From Pseudomonas sp. UBA5706 (GTDB taxonomy: Bacteria > Pseudomonadota > Gammaproteobacteria > Pseudomonadales > Pseudomonadaceae): DNA of 64,000 nt. Positions 16,205 through 25,184 of this stretch are shown piece after piece. The notes beneath the pieces were generated by a model. The model was given only the letters and a program-made list of their open reading frames with translations, did no database searches and had not been told where the DNA came from. A program made the translations under genes and the position numbers. Location of the stretch: assembly GCF_002419965.1 (NCBI RefSeq), contig NZ_DIHC01000060.1, positions 62,001 through 126,000 of the forward strand. The letters run 5' to 3'. Each line of letters opens with the position of its first letter. The first letter of the stretch is position 1.

Positions 16205-17518
16205 ATGTTTTTCGACTCGTCCAAAAACAAACGCATCCAGGACCTGCAACTGACCGTCGCCCACCAGGCCAGTCTGCTGGAAGCCATCAGTCGCTCCATG
16301 GCCAGCATCGAATTCGACCTCAATGGCGTGGTACTTAACGCCAACGACAATTTCTTCAAGTCCATGCGCTACCGCCCGGAACAGGTGATCGGTAAGGAAC
16401 ACCGCATGTTCTGCCCTCCCGAATATGCCCGCAGCACCGAGTATTCCCAGCTGTGGTCGCGGTTGCGCAGCGGCGAGTTCGTGTCTGCGACGTTCCAGCG
16501 TGTGGCCGGCGACGGGGCCGCGGTCTGGCTGGAGGCCAGCTACAACCCTGTCCGTGATACCACTGGCAAGGTAGTCAAAATCGTCAAATACGCGATGGAC
16601 GTCACTGAAAAGCTTCGCACCGAGAGTGAGAGCCGCAACAAACTGCAAGCGATCGACCGCGCCATGGCGGTGATTGAGTTCGATCTGGACGGCCGCGTCA
16701 TTGCGGCAAACGACAATATCCTTCGATTGCTGGGCTATAGCCGTCAGGAGTTGCTGGGCAAAAATCACAGGCACCTGTGCCCTCCTGAACTGGTGAGCAG
16801 CAGCGAATACCAGGACTTCTGGCGGCGCCTGAACAAAGGCGAGTTCTTCAGTGGGCAGTTCAAGCGCATAGGTAAGCAAGGGCAGACGCTCTGGATGGAG
16901 GCCTCTTACAATCCGGTCTATGACGCCAGTGGCACGTTGTGCAAGATCGTGAAATTCGCCTCCGACGTGACCGCGCGCATCGTTAAGCATGAACAGGATG
17001 CCCGTAGCGCCGCAAAGGCGTACCACATTTCCATGCAAACCCAGAAAGTCGCCGAGCAAGGCACTCAGGTGATACAACAGGCAGCCGGTGAAATGCGGCA
17101 GATCTCGCGAAACATTGAAGATTCTTCGCGGATCATCGGTCAGTTGGGCGAGCGCTCTGAACAGATCACCGCCATCGTCAACACCATCCGCAGCATTGCC
17201 GACCAAACCAATCTGCTGGCCCTTAATGCCGCCATCGAGGCCGCGCGTGCTGGAGACCAGGGCCGTGGCTTCGCCGTAGTGGCCGACGAAGTACGGCAAC
17301 TGGCCGGGCGCACCAGTGGCTCGACCCATGAAATTTCCGAAATGATCCAGCTGATCCAGAACGAAACCCGTCAGGCGATCATCAGCATGGACAACACCCG
17401 CAGCAATGCGTCTAAAGGCGTGGACCTGGCCGATCAGGCGGGTCTGGCAATCGTGCAGATCAGTGACGGCACCCAGGAGGCCGTGGACGCGGTGAGGATG
17501 TTTGCGGTGAGGGACTGA
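16205..17518 (+). CDS. bdlA: BdlA-like soluble chemoreceptor with two PAS domains
   Basis: 437-aa cytoplasmic MCP-type sensor without membrane segments. Two PAS domains, about residues 25-135 and 147-257, are clear internal duplicates: both carry the pattern IEFDL.G.V..AND followed by CPPE, an EF.S..F.R segment and LWMEASYNPV.D. The MCP signalling hairpin follows (TIRSIADQTNLLALNAAIEA, GRGFAVVADEVRQLAGR). The architecture matches BdlA, which controls biofilm dispersion through cyclic-di-GMP and is activated by cleavage between the PAS domains in P. aeruginosa. The ribosome-binding site is weak. A generic PAS-MCP is the alternative. Confidence 0.8.
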   Translation: MFFDSSKNKRIQDLQLTVAHQASLLEAISRSMASIEFDLNGVVLNANDNFFKSMRYRPEQVIGKEHRMFCPPEYARSTEYSQLWSRLRSGEFVSATFQRVAGDGAAVWLEASYNPVRDTTGKVVKIVKYAMDVTEKLRTESESRNKLQAIDRAMAVIEFDLDGRVIAANDNILRLLGYSRQELLGKNHRHLCPPELVSSSEYQDFWRRLNKGEFFSGQFKRIGKQGQTLWMEASYNPVYDASGTLCKIVKFASDVTARIVKHEQDARSAAKAYHISMQTQKVAEQGTQVIQQAAGEMRQISRNIEDSSRIIGQLGERSEQITAIVNTIRSIADQTNLLALNAAIEAARAGDQGRGFAVVADEVRQLAGRTSGSTHEISEMIQLIQNETRQAIISMDNTRSNASKGVDLADQAGLAIVQISDGTQEAVDAVRMFAVRD

Positions 17519-17610
17519 TGGCGGATTTCCTGTCGACGCTCAACAGGTAGCGGCCCGGCCTGCTGGCGGTGACATAAAAGCCTTATCGCTATCGCCATCC
17601 AGCCAGACCG

Positions 17611-18615
17611 TTACAGGTTGCGCGTCTCGTTCTTACTGCGCATCGCCTTCGCCCGGTTTTCCAGTACGACGTACACGACCACTGCGAGCATCAGCGGAAT
17701 CAGGAAATAAATCACTCGATAACCGATCAGCGCCGCCAGCAACTGCCCCTTGCTGAACTGGTGCTGCATCAGCGTGATGAATACGGTTTCCAGCACGCCT
17801 AATCCTGCCGGGATATGCGCAATGACCCCGGCAATGCTGCTGATCAGAAGAATCCCCAACACGGCCGGGTAAAAAGCCTTTTCCGGCAACAGCACGTAGA
17901 TCAACAGCGCCATCAACCCCCAGTTCAGCGCGCCGAGCAAGGCCTGGCGCAGTGCCTGATTCAGCGAGGGGAGCACCAACTGCTGCTTGCGAACCGTCCA
18001 GGTGCGCTTGCGTGAAAACCGGCAGGCCAGGAAATAGCCCAGGCATACCACCAGCAGTACCACGCCAATCAATTGCAGCGTGGTGTCGCCAATCTTCCAG
18101 CCGTCCGGCAGATCAATAAAGCCACCGGCGAACACGAAACCGGCCAGCAGCATATACCCCAGCCAGTTGGTGATCAGGCTCAGGCTCAGAATCCGGGTAA
18201 TGGTCGGCACGTCCAGCCCCAGCCGAGAATAAAGCCTATAGCGCAGTGCAATACCGCCGACCCATGAACTGAGGTTGAGGTTGAAGGCATAACAGACGAA
18301 GGTGACTGGCACGATCTGCGCCACCGACAATTTATGCTCGGTGTAGCGTCGCGCCAGCACGTCGAACCCGCAGTAGGTCAGATAACTCCCCACCGCGACC
18401 AAGAAACCCAGTGCCAAGGTGCTGACCTTGTAGGATTCCAGCGCGTGGGTGACTTCGTTCCAGTCCAGGTTTTTCATCAAGGTAAACAACAGGACCGGCA
18501 CTGCGATGAAGAAAAATAGTGTGAAGCCGCGCTTGGCCCACGTCAGCCAGGCACCGTGCTTGTGCGCTGTCGAGGCTTTTTCCTGACCCGCAGAGGCTTG
18601 CGATACCCCGCTCAT
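17611..18615 (-). CDS. YbhN/UPF0104 family membrane protein
   Basis: 334-aa integral membrane protein of the lysylphosphatidylglycerol-synthase transmembrane/UPF0104 family, with about eight hydrophobic helices (FFFIAVPVLLFTLM, LALGFLVAVGSYL, GYMLLAGFVFAGG and others). The YbhN group is thought to act in lipid movement at the inner membrane. The start at 18615 overlaps the clsB stop as ATGA and has AGGAG upstream, so it is translationally coupled; a frame extending to 18789 lies inside clsB. Same gene order as E. coli ybhP-clsB-ybhN, which supports a shared phospholipid role. Convergent with bdlA. Confidence 0.85.
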   Translation of the reverse strand: MSGVSQASAGQEKASTAHKHGAWLTWAKRGFTLFFFIAVPVLLFTLMKNLDWNEVTHALESYKVSTLALGFLVAVGSYLTYCGFDVLARRYTEHKLSVAQIVPVTFVCYAFNLNLSSWVGGIALRYRLYSRLGLDVPTITRILSLSLITNWLGYMLLAGFVFAGGFIDLPDGWKIGDTTLQLIGVVLLVVCLGYFLACRFSRKRTWTVRKQQLVLPSLNQALRQALLGALNWGLMALLIYVLLPEKAFYPAVLGILLISSIAGVIAHIPAGLGVLETVFITLMQHQFSKGQLLAALIGYRVIYFLIPLMLAVVVYVVLENRAKAMRSKNETRNL

Positions 18616-19862
18616 AGCAATTTCTCCTGGTCTTGCGGCAATGTGTGCTTGAGCACTTCGGCTTCGGGGATGACGTCTGGCGCACGCACAGGCTTGAGGC
18701 GTGGTCCATGCACCGGAAAAAGTCCGGCAATGGCCGGAAAATGGCGCAGAAAGTGAAAGCTGAAGAAGATCATCGGCGCTCGCCACCATTGCCCTTTTGC
18801 CAGCCCTTTGAGGTTGGCCTGCTTGCTGTGAGCAGCGGCCAGATCCTGAAGATGCTCATGCAATTGCTGATTGAGCGCGCGGTCACGAATGAAAAGATTG
18901 GCCTCCAGATTCAGCGCCAGGCTCAGCGGGTCCAGGTTGCTGGAGCCAACGGTGGACCACTCCTGATCGATCAGCGCGACCTTGCCGTGCAGCGCCCGTT
19001 GCTTATATTCGTGAATCACGACGCCTTCGCGCAGCAGCCAGGTATAGGTCAGACGCGAACAGACCCGCACAAAGGGCATGTCCGGTTGGCCCTGCAGGAT
19101 CAGCGTGACCTTCACCCCGCGGCGTGCGGCGTTGCGTAATTCCCGCAGGAAACGGTAGCTGGGAAAGAAGTAGGCGTTGGCAATGGTGATGCGCTGGTTG
19201 GCGCTGCGCATGGCCAGCAGGTATTGCTCTTCGATGTCCGTGGTATGGCGATGGTTATCGCGTTCGGCCATCAGCATGCGCGCGCTGCCGGCCTTTCGCG
19301 TCACCACCTTGAGCGGCGTGAATGACTTGCGCAATGCCGGCCCCAGCATGTTCAGCGTCGAGCGGTAGATATCGGCAACGATGGGACCGCGCACCTGGAC
19401 TGCATAGTCCTGCTTGGCAGTGATGCCGGTATCGGACATGTGATCGACGCTGTAATTGATACCGCCCATGAACGCCATTTCGCCATCGATCACCACAATC
19501 TTTCTGTGCAGCCGACGAAACAGGTTGGTACGCATGCCCATCAGTTTTGGCCGAGGGTCGAACAACTGAATCTGCACGCCGGCGCAGATCATCGCCTGGA
19601 CGAATGCCGTACTCAGGTCGCTGGTGCCGTAATCATCCACCGTGATGACCACCCGGACGCCACGGCTCGCCGCTTCGATAACGGCCTGCTGCAAGCCCTC
19701 GCCGACGCGATCCTCGAAGATGATGAACGTCTCGATCAGCACTTCCTGGCGGGCGGCACGGATGCTCTCGAACACCCGGGTGAAAAAATCTTCACCGTTA
19801 ATCAGCAACTCTACCGAGTTGCCATCCTGCCAGATCCCGCATTGATCACTGAACCCCTTCAT
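18612..19862 (-). CDS. clsB: Cardiolipin synthase B (phospholipase D family)
   Basis: 416-aa phospholipase-D-superfamily enzyme that condenses phosphatidylglycerol to cardiolipin. It has two HKD motifs: HRKIVVIDGEMAFMGG in the N-terminal half and HGKVALIDQEWSTVGSSN in the C-terminal half. There is no N-terminal membrane segment, unlike ClsA, which fits ClsB. The start at 19862 overlaps the stop of the preceding gene (ATGA); the longer frame to 19910 runs into it. Lies between the YbhP-like and YbhN-like genes. Confidence 0.9.
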   Translation of the reverse strand: MKGFSDQCGIWQDGNSVELLINGEDFFTRVFESIRAARQEVLIETFIIFEDRVGEGLQQAVIEAASRGVRVVITVDDYGTSDLSTAFVQAMICAGVQIQLFDPRPKLMGMRTNLFRRLHRKIVVIDGEMAFMGGINYSVDHMSDTGITAKQDYAVQVRGPIVADIYRSTLNMLGPALRKSFTPLKVVTRKAGSARMLMAERDNHRHTTDIEEQYLLAMRSANQRITIANAYFFPSYRFLRELRNAARRGVKVTLILQGQPDMPFVRVCSRLTYTWLLREGVVIHEYKQRALHGKVALIDQEWSTVGSSNLDPLSLALNLEANLFIRDRALNQQLHEHLQDLAAAHSKQANLKGLAKGQWWRAPMIFFSFHFLRHFPAIAGLFPVHGPRLKPVRAPDVIPEAEVLKHTLPQDQEKLL

Positions 19863-20653
19863 AACGTGACCTCCACCGCCAGTGGCGCATGGTCGGAGAG
19901 GTGCGACCACGGCCGGTTCGACAGCACCTTGGGCGCGCGAGCCCTGGCGTTACGCACATAGATGCGGTCCAGGCGCAGCAACGGAAAACGCGCCGGGAAG
20001 CTTTTGGCCGGCGCACCGAACGACTCGACGAATACTTCGCGCAGGCCGGTCGGAGTCAACACGGCATTGGCCTTTTGCCGCCAGTCGTTGAAGTCGCCAG
20101 CAATGATGACCGGAGCCTCTGGAGGCAGGCTCGATACGAGGTTGGCCATAAGCAAGAGCTGCTGTTTGCGGTGCACCTCCTTGAGCCCCAAATGCACGCA
20201 GATCGCGTGGACCTCGCCATAACGTGGCACTTGCAGCACGCAATGCAACAAGCCGCGCTCTTCGGTGCCGAGGATGGAGATGTCGAGGTTTTCATGGCGG
20301 ATGATCGGGTACTTGGAAAGCAGCGCGTTGCCGTGGTGTCCGTGGGGATAGACCGCGTTGCGGCCATAGGCAAAGTCTTTCCACATGCTGTCGGCAAGAA
20401 ACTCGTACTGCGAAGTGGTGGGCCAGTTCTTGACGTTCTGCGCATGATTTTGCTGCTCGCCGTGAACCTCCTGCAAAAACACCACGTCAGCCGATACGCG
20501 CCGTACCGCATCGCGCAACTCGGGCAGGATGAAGCGGCGATTAAGAAAGCCAAAACCCATGTGCATGTTCATTGTCAGCACGTTCAGCGTGACCTCGGCC
20601 GATGCCGCCTGCCGACGGCCAGTGATGTCTTCGGTGATCAACGCACTGGTCAA
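19859..20653 (-). CDS. Endonuclease/exonuclease/phosphatase family protein (YbhP-like)
   Basis: 264-aa metal-dependent phosphoesterase fold. Motifs: LTMNMHMGFG, VVFLQEVHGEQ, IIAGDFNDW, and the closing SDHAPLAVEV. In this fold the Glu, Asp-Asn and Asp-His residues bind metal and cleave phosphodiesters. The chosen start is a TTG at 20653, 7 nt after AAGGAG, overlapping the previous stop as TTGA; the next ATG would remove the first strand. Substrate unknown; linkage to clsB suggests a lipid or lipid-derived phosphate rather than nucleic acid. Confidence 0.8.
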   Translation of the reverse strand: MTSALITEDITGRRQAASAEVTLNVLTMNMHMGFGFLNRRFILPELRDAVRRVSADVVFLQEVHGEQQNHAQNVKNWPTTSQYEFLADSMWKDFAYGRNAVYPHGHHGNALLSKYPIIRHENLDISILGTEERGLLHCVLQVPRYGEVHAICVHLGLKEVHRKQQLLLMANLVSSLPPEAPVIIAGDFNDWRQKANAVLTPTGLREVFVESFGAPAKSFPARFPLLRLDRIYVRNARARAPKVLSNRPWSHLSDHAPLAVEVTL

Positions 20654-21567
20654 AACTTCACTCCTTTAAGATCGCCCGGGGCGACTTCCAGCGCGTCGGC
20701 CAGTTCGAAGCGGGTCAGCAGCTTGCGTGCGTCGTAGGGTGCCCGCACTTTGATGTCGTTGTCGAAGTAGCAGTAGACGTCCCGCGATTTGCGCGCGCGC
20801 GGCAGCGTGGGACTGGCCAGGTGCGCATCCTCGGGCTGGCCACCCTGCCGCCAGGCGTCAATCCGATCGCCCCAGCGCTTTATGGCTGCCGGGGTGTAGC
20901 CGCTGGCATACAGTTCTTTTTCACCGTGCAGGCGCAAGTAAGCGAAGTCACAGGTGAGGTCTTCCAGATACGGCCATTTGCCCGACGTGTCGGCGGTCAC
21001 CAACGCAACCTTGTATTTGCGCAGCAGTGCGATGAATTCCGGGACAGCGAAGCTCTCATGGCGGATTTCCACGGCATGGCGCAGACGTGCCTTGGCGGGA
21101 ATGTCGAGATAGCCGGGTTTTTCCATGCGCGCTGCGCAACCTTTGGCACAGGCCTTGGCCGATTTGCCGTCGTGGGGTAGCAGTTTGAGGAATGCTTCGA
21201 ACTTTTCCGGATTGAATTTGAAACTGGGGGGGAACTGCCAGAGGATCGGGCCCATCTTGTCGCGCAACTGGAAGATCCCGGAGGCGAGGAAGTTGGCGAT
21301 CGCTTCGTCGATATCGTTCAGCCTCCGGACATGAGTAATGTAGCGCGGCGCCTTGATGCTGAATACGAAGCCCTTGGGCGTGTCGGCATACCAGCGGGCA
21401 TAAAGCTCCGGCGACTGCAGGGAATAGAACGAGCCATTGATTTCAATGCTGTTCACCGCCCTGGAGGCGAATTTGAGTTCGTTTTTCTGGGCAAGGCCTT
21501 CGGGGTAGAAATCACCGCGCCATGGCACGTAGCGCCAGCCCGATATGCCGATACGAATATCGCTCAT
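20650..21567 (-). CDS. DUF72 domain protein (YecE-like)
   Basis: 305-aa TIM-barrel-like DUF72 protein, recognised from IGISGWRYVPWRGDFYP, SLQSPELYARWYADTP, FSIKAPRYITHVRRL, LWQFPPSFKFNPEKFEAFL and YCYFDNDIKVRAPYDA. Molecular function of the family is not established. It is the first gene of a four-gene run in which each following start overlaps the preceding stop. Start at 21567 with AGAGAG upstream. The 265-nt gap before it (21568-21832) shows nothing I can identify. Confidence 0.88.
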   Translation of the reverse strand: MSDIRIGISGWRYVPWRGDFYPEGLAQKNELKFASRAVNSIEINGSFYSLQSPELYARWYADTPKGFVFSIKAPRYITHVRRLNDIDEAIANFLASGIFQLRDKMGPILWQFPPSFKFNPEKFEAFLKLLPHDGKSAKACAKGCAARMEKPGYLDIPAKARLRHAVEIRHESFAVPEFIALLRKYKVALVTADTSGKWPYLEDLTCDFAYLRLHGEKELYASGYTPAAIKRWGDRIDAWRQGGQPEDAHLASPTLPRARKSRDVYCYFDNDIKVRAPYDARKLLTRFELADALEVAPGDLKGVKF

Positions 21568-21832
21568 GCAAGTGCTCTCTGTGCTCGAGGTCGCGACCGA
21601 TGCCGTGACCGCTCTGAACTAGAGATAAGAAGCTTGAGACCGGAGCAGGTTCCCTGGTTTTTATGGCACAACCGGGATGGACTGCTTTGGCGCTGCGTTT
21701 GAGGGTGGGCTTCGCGCAGGGCGCTGATTTTGGGTGTATGTCGGTTGTTTTGGATGGCGCGGGTCAGGTTCCGCCCTGACCACCGCCACCCGGGATTACG
21801 AATAGACCTGACAAACCAGGCAAACGAGAAAC

Positions 21833-22468
21833 TCAAACCTGCCCCACTGCCCTCCTGGCCTTTTCCTTGGCCCCACACACATTCATCTGACACCACCGCC
21901 GTCGTCCATTTTTAGATGTATCGATAAACAACCAATCACAATCCGGCGTAGCGCACGCTTTCAGCCGAGTCAGGTCAGGCGAAGTCAGCAGCGCTGCGGC
22001 CTCCACCGCCATACGCCCGAGAAAGCCACTCGTCATGTCCTCCAGCGTATGGCACGAGCGCCAACGCCAGATCACGCCTAAAGGCGTTGATACCAACAAA
22101 CGCTGGTCCGCAGTGAGCGCGAGCACACGATTCAACTCACCAAGCGGCCGTTGATCCGCTGCCCCGCCCAGCGCCACCGGCAGAAACAGCTGGTAGAGCG
22201 ATTCGCGAAAGGCAACCAACTGCTCTAACGCCGTCAGCGCATGCCAGGAAGCATCCTGCACCAGCCGCATCAACTGAGCGTGCTCATCCGCCCGGATCAA
22301 GCCGGCGTGCATGAACCAGTGCACCACGTCCTCAAGGCTGGACAGCTTGTCCACCACCGCTTTCAACGATGTTCCCGGGCGACGACCGTCGCAGGTGTTG
22401 AGATAGTCGAGAACACTTACTCCGCCGACCAGGCGGATGGCATTGATTTTCAACTGACCGATTGACAT
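21833..22468 (-). CDS. CGNR zinc-finger (ABATE domain) protein
   Basis: 211-aa protein with an N-terminal ABATE-type region and a C-terminal CGNR zinc finger: CATPDCDWLFIDTSKNGRRR followed by WCQMNVCGAKEKARR. The usual CGNR tetrapeptide reads CGAK here. The family is presumed to bind nucleic acid and act as a regulator. It lies 83 nt downstream of the six-gene sulfation/methylation operon in the same direction and could be its last gene or its regulator; this is only inferred from position. Confidence 0.82.
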   Translation of the reverse strand: MSIGQLKINAIRLVGGVSVLDYLNTCDGRRPGTSLKAVVDKLSSLEDVVHWFMHAGLIRADEHAQLMRLVQDASWHALTALEQLVAFRESLYQLFLPVALGGAADQRPLGELNRVLALTADQRLLVSTPLGVIWRWRSCHTLEDMTSGFLGRMAVEAAALLTSPDLTRLKACATPDCDWLFIDTSKNGRRRWCQMNVCGAKEKARRAVGQV

Positions 22469-22551
22469 CTCCCGTCTCCATCCATGATCGAGAACTCAAT
22501 CATGGCAGAGATGCGCGGGTTCGCCTTACTTTCAGACCGGTGTATCTACAT

Positions 22552-23187
22552 TCATTCGGATATCACCGTTTCCAGACACCAAGGCGACCTCGCTTGCTCC
22601 AACCACTGATCGATCATGTTCACAGCCTGCGCCACACTCAAACGATCGCTGCGAATATGCAGCTCGGGCCAGACAGGCACTTCATACGCCGAATCGATGC
22701 CGGTGAAGCCCGGCAACGCGCCTTGTCTGGCGAGGCGGTAAAGCCCTTTGGGGTCTCGGGCTTCGACGACCGCCAGCGGTGCGTCGACGAAAACCTCCAC
22801 GAAACGCTCGTGACCGACGATTGATCGCGCAAGATGACGCGCTGCGCGCGACGGCGAGATCAGCGCCACCATGACCGTTAGCCCCGCATCTGCCATCAAG
22901 GCCGCGACTTCGGCGACCCGCCGCACGTTCTCATCACGGTCCTGCGCGCAAAAGCCCAGGTCGCGGCACAGGCCGGTACGCACGGAGTCGCCGTCGAGAA
23001 TGCAGGTGCTCAGGCCGCGACCACGTAGTACCGGATCCAGGTTGTCGGCAATGGTGGACTTCCCGGCCGCCGACAGTCCTGTGAGCCACACCACCCGGGA
23101 TGCTGCGTTCCGCGGCGCGGGGCTATGCGCGAAGTCGAAGGTATAGAGGTGTTCCGGTGCCCCCGGACCTTGCGGTCTGATGCTCAT
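22552..23187 (-). CDS. cysC: Adenylyl-sulfate kinase (APS kinase)
   Basis: 211-aa P-loop kinase phosphorylating APS to PAPS, the sulfuryl donor. Walker A GLSAAGKST at residues 37-45, LDGDSVRTGLCRDLGF, DRDENVRRVAEVA, and DPKGLYRLARQG are APS-kinase signatures. It stands alone, not fused to CysN, and is the last gene of the operon, 20 nt after the methyltransferase. With a sulfotransferase-like gene in the same operon, it most likely supplies PAPS for a dedicated sulfation instead of assimilation. ATP sulfurylase is not in the window. Confidence 0.93.
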   Translation of the reverse strand: MSIRPQGPGAPEHLYTFDFAHSPAPRNAASRVVWLTGLSAAGKSTIADNLDPVLRGRGLSTCILDGDSVRTGLCRDLGFCAQDRDENVRRVAEVAALMADAGLTVMVALISPSRAARHLARSIVGHERFVEVFVDAPLAVVEARDPKGLYRLARQGALPGFTGIDSAYEVPVWPELHIRSDRLSVAQAVNMIDQWLEQARSPWCLETVISE

Positions 23188-23207
23188 GAAGCGCTCCCCT
23201 GCGTCAC

Positions 23208-24002
23208 TCAGGCAATGGCCTGATGAATGATGAAATCGGCGCGCATCGGGTCGTAGATGCGCTTGAAATCGCCAAAACTTTCCACGGCCGTGAACCCTGC
23301 TGCCATCAGCTCGCTGCGCAGGTGAACCGGCAGCAGGGGGAACACGCGCAGCCGGTAACGGGCGCCTTCGGCAAAGGTGTAAACGAACTCGCAGAGCGAC
23401 TCACTCAATGCCCCAATCGTCACCTTGGCCGTCTTGCCGCAGTAGTAATACTGGCCCGACGAAGAGAAATGCCCGGCAAGAATGGCCCTGAAGTTGCGTT
23501 GATCGATCAGCAGCATGCCGCCGGGCTTGAGCAGGCGACGGAAACACCGCAGCGCCTCAATGCGTTTGTCGCGATCAAAAATGTGGCACAGCGAGCTCCC
23601 CAGGCACAGCACGGCATCGAAAGGACGTAACCCGTGCGTGAGTTGCAGGTGATGCAGATCGGCCCAATCACTCTGGTAGAGCCGGATCTTGACACCCAGG
23701 CGCTCAAAATTCGCCCTCGCCCGCTCCACCATGGTGGCGCTTCCATCACAGGCAGTGACATCGAAACACGCCTTGCGCAGTTGCGCGGCATGAAAACCGC
23801 TGCCTGTAGACGCATCGAAAACCCGGCACGCCCCCGCCTGCAGCAGCAGGTCGATGAAAAAATGCCCTTCGCCGGCGGCACGCTTGTCCCAATCGATCAG
23901 TTCGTCCCAGCGACTGACGAAGTCGGTGCTGTACTGCCTGGCGTAATCTTCATCGGCCGGATCAACCGACGTGACGTATGAGGGTGGGCTGTTGAGCAGC
24001 AT
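23208..24002 (-). CDS. SAM methyltransferase resembling glycine/sarcosine N-methyltransferase
   Basis: 264-aa class I methyltransferase. Motif I is VFDASTGSGFHAAQL. The features RWDELIDWDKRAAGEG, DWADL, VLCLGSSLCHIFDRDKR and LLIDQRNFRAIL recall bacterial glycine/sarcosine N-methyltransferases, which make betaine. The start at 24002 has AGGGAG 7 nt upstream and overlaps the preceding gene by 41 nt. No dimethylglycine methyltransferase partner is present, so full betaine synthesis is not implied. In this operon it more likely methylates an amino group on the pathway product. The substrate is inferred only. Confidence 0.75.
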   Translation of the reverse strand: MLLNSPPSYVTSVDPADEDYARQYSTDFVSRWDELIDWDKRAAGEGHFFIDLLLQAGACRVFDASTGSGFHAAQLRKACFDVTACDGSATMVERARANFERLGVKIRLYQSDWADLHHLQLTHGLRPFDAVLCLGSSLCHIFDRDKRIEALRCFRRLLKPGGMLLIDQRNFRAILAGHFSSSGQYYYCGKTAKVTIGALSESLCEFVYTFAEGARYRLRVFPLLPVHLRSELMAAGFTAVESFGDFKRIYDPMRADFIIHQAIA

Positions 24003-25146
24003 GCTTGTCTCCCTGACGACGGATGTGTTCGGCGAATGCCTGGTATTTGTGGCCAAGTTCAAGGGCAAAGCCGGCGGCATCCTGAACCTTCATTTCGGGC
24101 ATGCAAAACCCGAGCATCTTGTCCATGACCTGCATCTGTTGCGCACCGAACGTTACGGTGCCGTCTGCGTGAATGGCCTGGATACCGTCCTGACGTTGCC
24201 CGGCTTCATTGAGCTGGATAGCCACCTCGCGCCTTACGCCGTAAGGCAACCCGAGCAGCACTCGGCCCATTCCGACCTTGACCGGGTACCCACCGGGCAG
24301 ACCATCCGGCCCGGGGGCGTGCACATCGACTTCGGTGCTGGCAAACAGATTCTCGACGACCGAGATCGCCGACATGGCGGTCAGGTACTGCCCGTCCACC
24401 CCGCCAAGCCGGCGAAACTGTTGGCTTACGCTGCTAAAGATGTCACCGGGATCGTAGTAGTCGGTGCAATCCTGGCCGTCGATCCAGTACGACAGACTAA
24501 AATTGGCCTCCTCTGGCAGGCCTCGACGGGGCACGAAGTGACTGAAAAAATGCTGGCCGATCAACTTGACGCGCACCTGTAACGGCTCGCACCCCGCCAA
24601 CTGCGCAATGGCGCATCGGGTCGCCGGAACCAGATTGGCAATGTTGCCTACGCCCACGGTCGGGGCCATACCGACCTTGTACAACACCGCGTTGACCGCA
24701 TCGGGAAAGGCCGCATTGACGACCAGAGGCTTCAGACGAGCCTGTACGACGGCACGCATCAGCGCGTAGGCCGGCGCAAGATGCATCGGCAGCCAAGGGC
24801 CGAGTTGCGCCTCATCGAGTGCCTCGAAGATCGTTTTGGGCAACCGCGTGATGACCCGCCAGGACTGCAACGATGCGCAGTTGAGGATGATGTCCGGCTT
24901 AATCCGCGACAGGGTCTGAGCGTTACGATCAATGGACTCTTCGGTCAGGTCCATCTCTCGGCATTCGATCCTGGCGGGCACGTCCTGCTGCAGCGCCGCC
25001 AGGCGCACCAGATTACACATCCGCGTGGCCTGTTCGAGGTTGCGACTGGCGACGTAAAACTCGAACTGGTTGCGCGGCACAAGGATTTGCAGAATCTGCA
25101 GGCAAAGGTTGCCCCCACCGACGATTAGCAGTTTTTTGCGTTGCAT
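23962..25146 (-). CDS. Saccharopine-dehydrogenase-like NAD(P)-binding protein
   Basis: 394-aa oxidoreductase. The N-terminal Rossmann fold KLLIVGGGNLCLQILQIL is followed by VASRNLEQATRMCNLVRLA and a second strand-turn at IILNCASLQSW, the pattern of saccharopine dehydrogenase/carboxynorspermidine-dehydrogenase-type proteins that form or split secondary amines. The C-terminal half (GYPVKVGMGRVLLGLPYG) I do not recognise. Its 3' end overlaps the methyltransferase gene by 41 nt. In context it could join an amino compound to a keto compound or reduce an imine; this is inference. Confidence 0.6.
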   Translation of the reverse strand: MQRKKLLIVGGGNLCLQILQILVPRNQFEFYVASRNLEQATRMCNLVRLAALQQDVPARIECREMDLTEESIDRNAQTLSRIKPDIILNCASLQSWRVITRLPKTIFEALDEAQLGPWLPMHLAPAYALMRAVVQARLKPLVVNAAFPDAVNAVLYKVGMAPTVGVGNIANLVPATRCAIAQLAGCEPLQVRVKLIGQHFFSHFVPRRGLPEEANFSLSYWIDGQDCTDYYDPGDIFSSVSQQFRRLGGVDGQYLTAMSAISVVENLFASTEVDVHAPGPDGLPGGYPVKVGMGRVLLGLPYGVRREVAIQLNEAGQRQDGIQAIHADGTVTFGAQQMQVMDKMLGFCMPEMKVQDAAGFALELGHKYQAFAEHIRRQGDKHAAQQPTLIRHVG

Positions 25147-25184
25147 GATGTGGATCTCCAGAAGGTAGGTGGCTGCCCCCGTCC

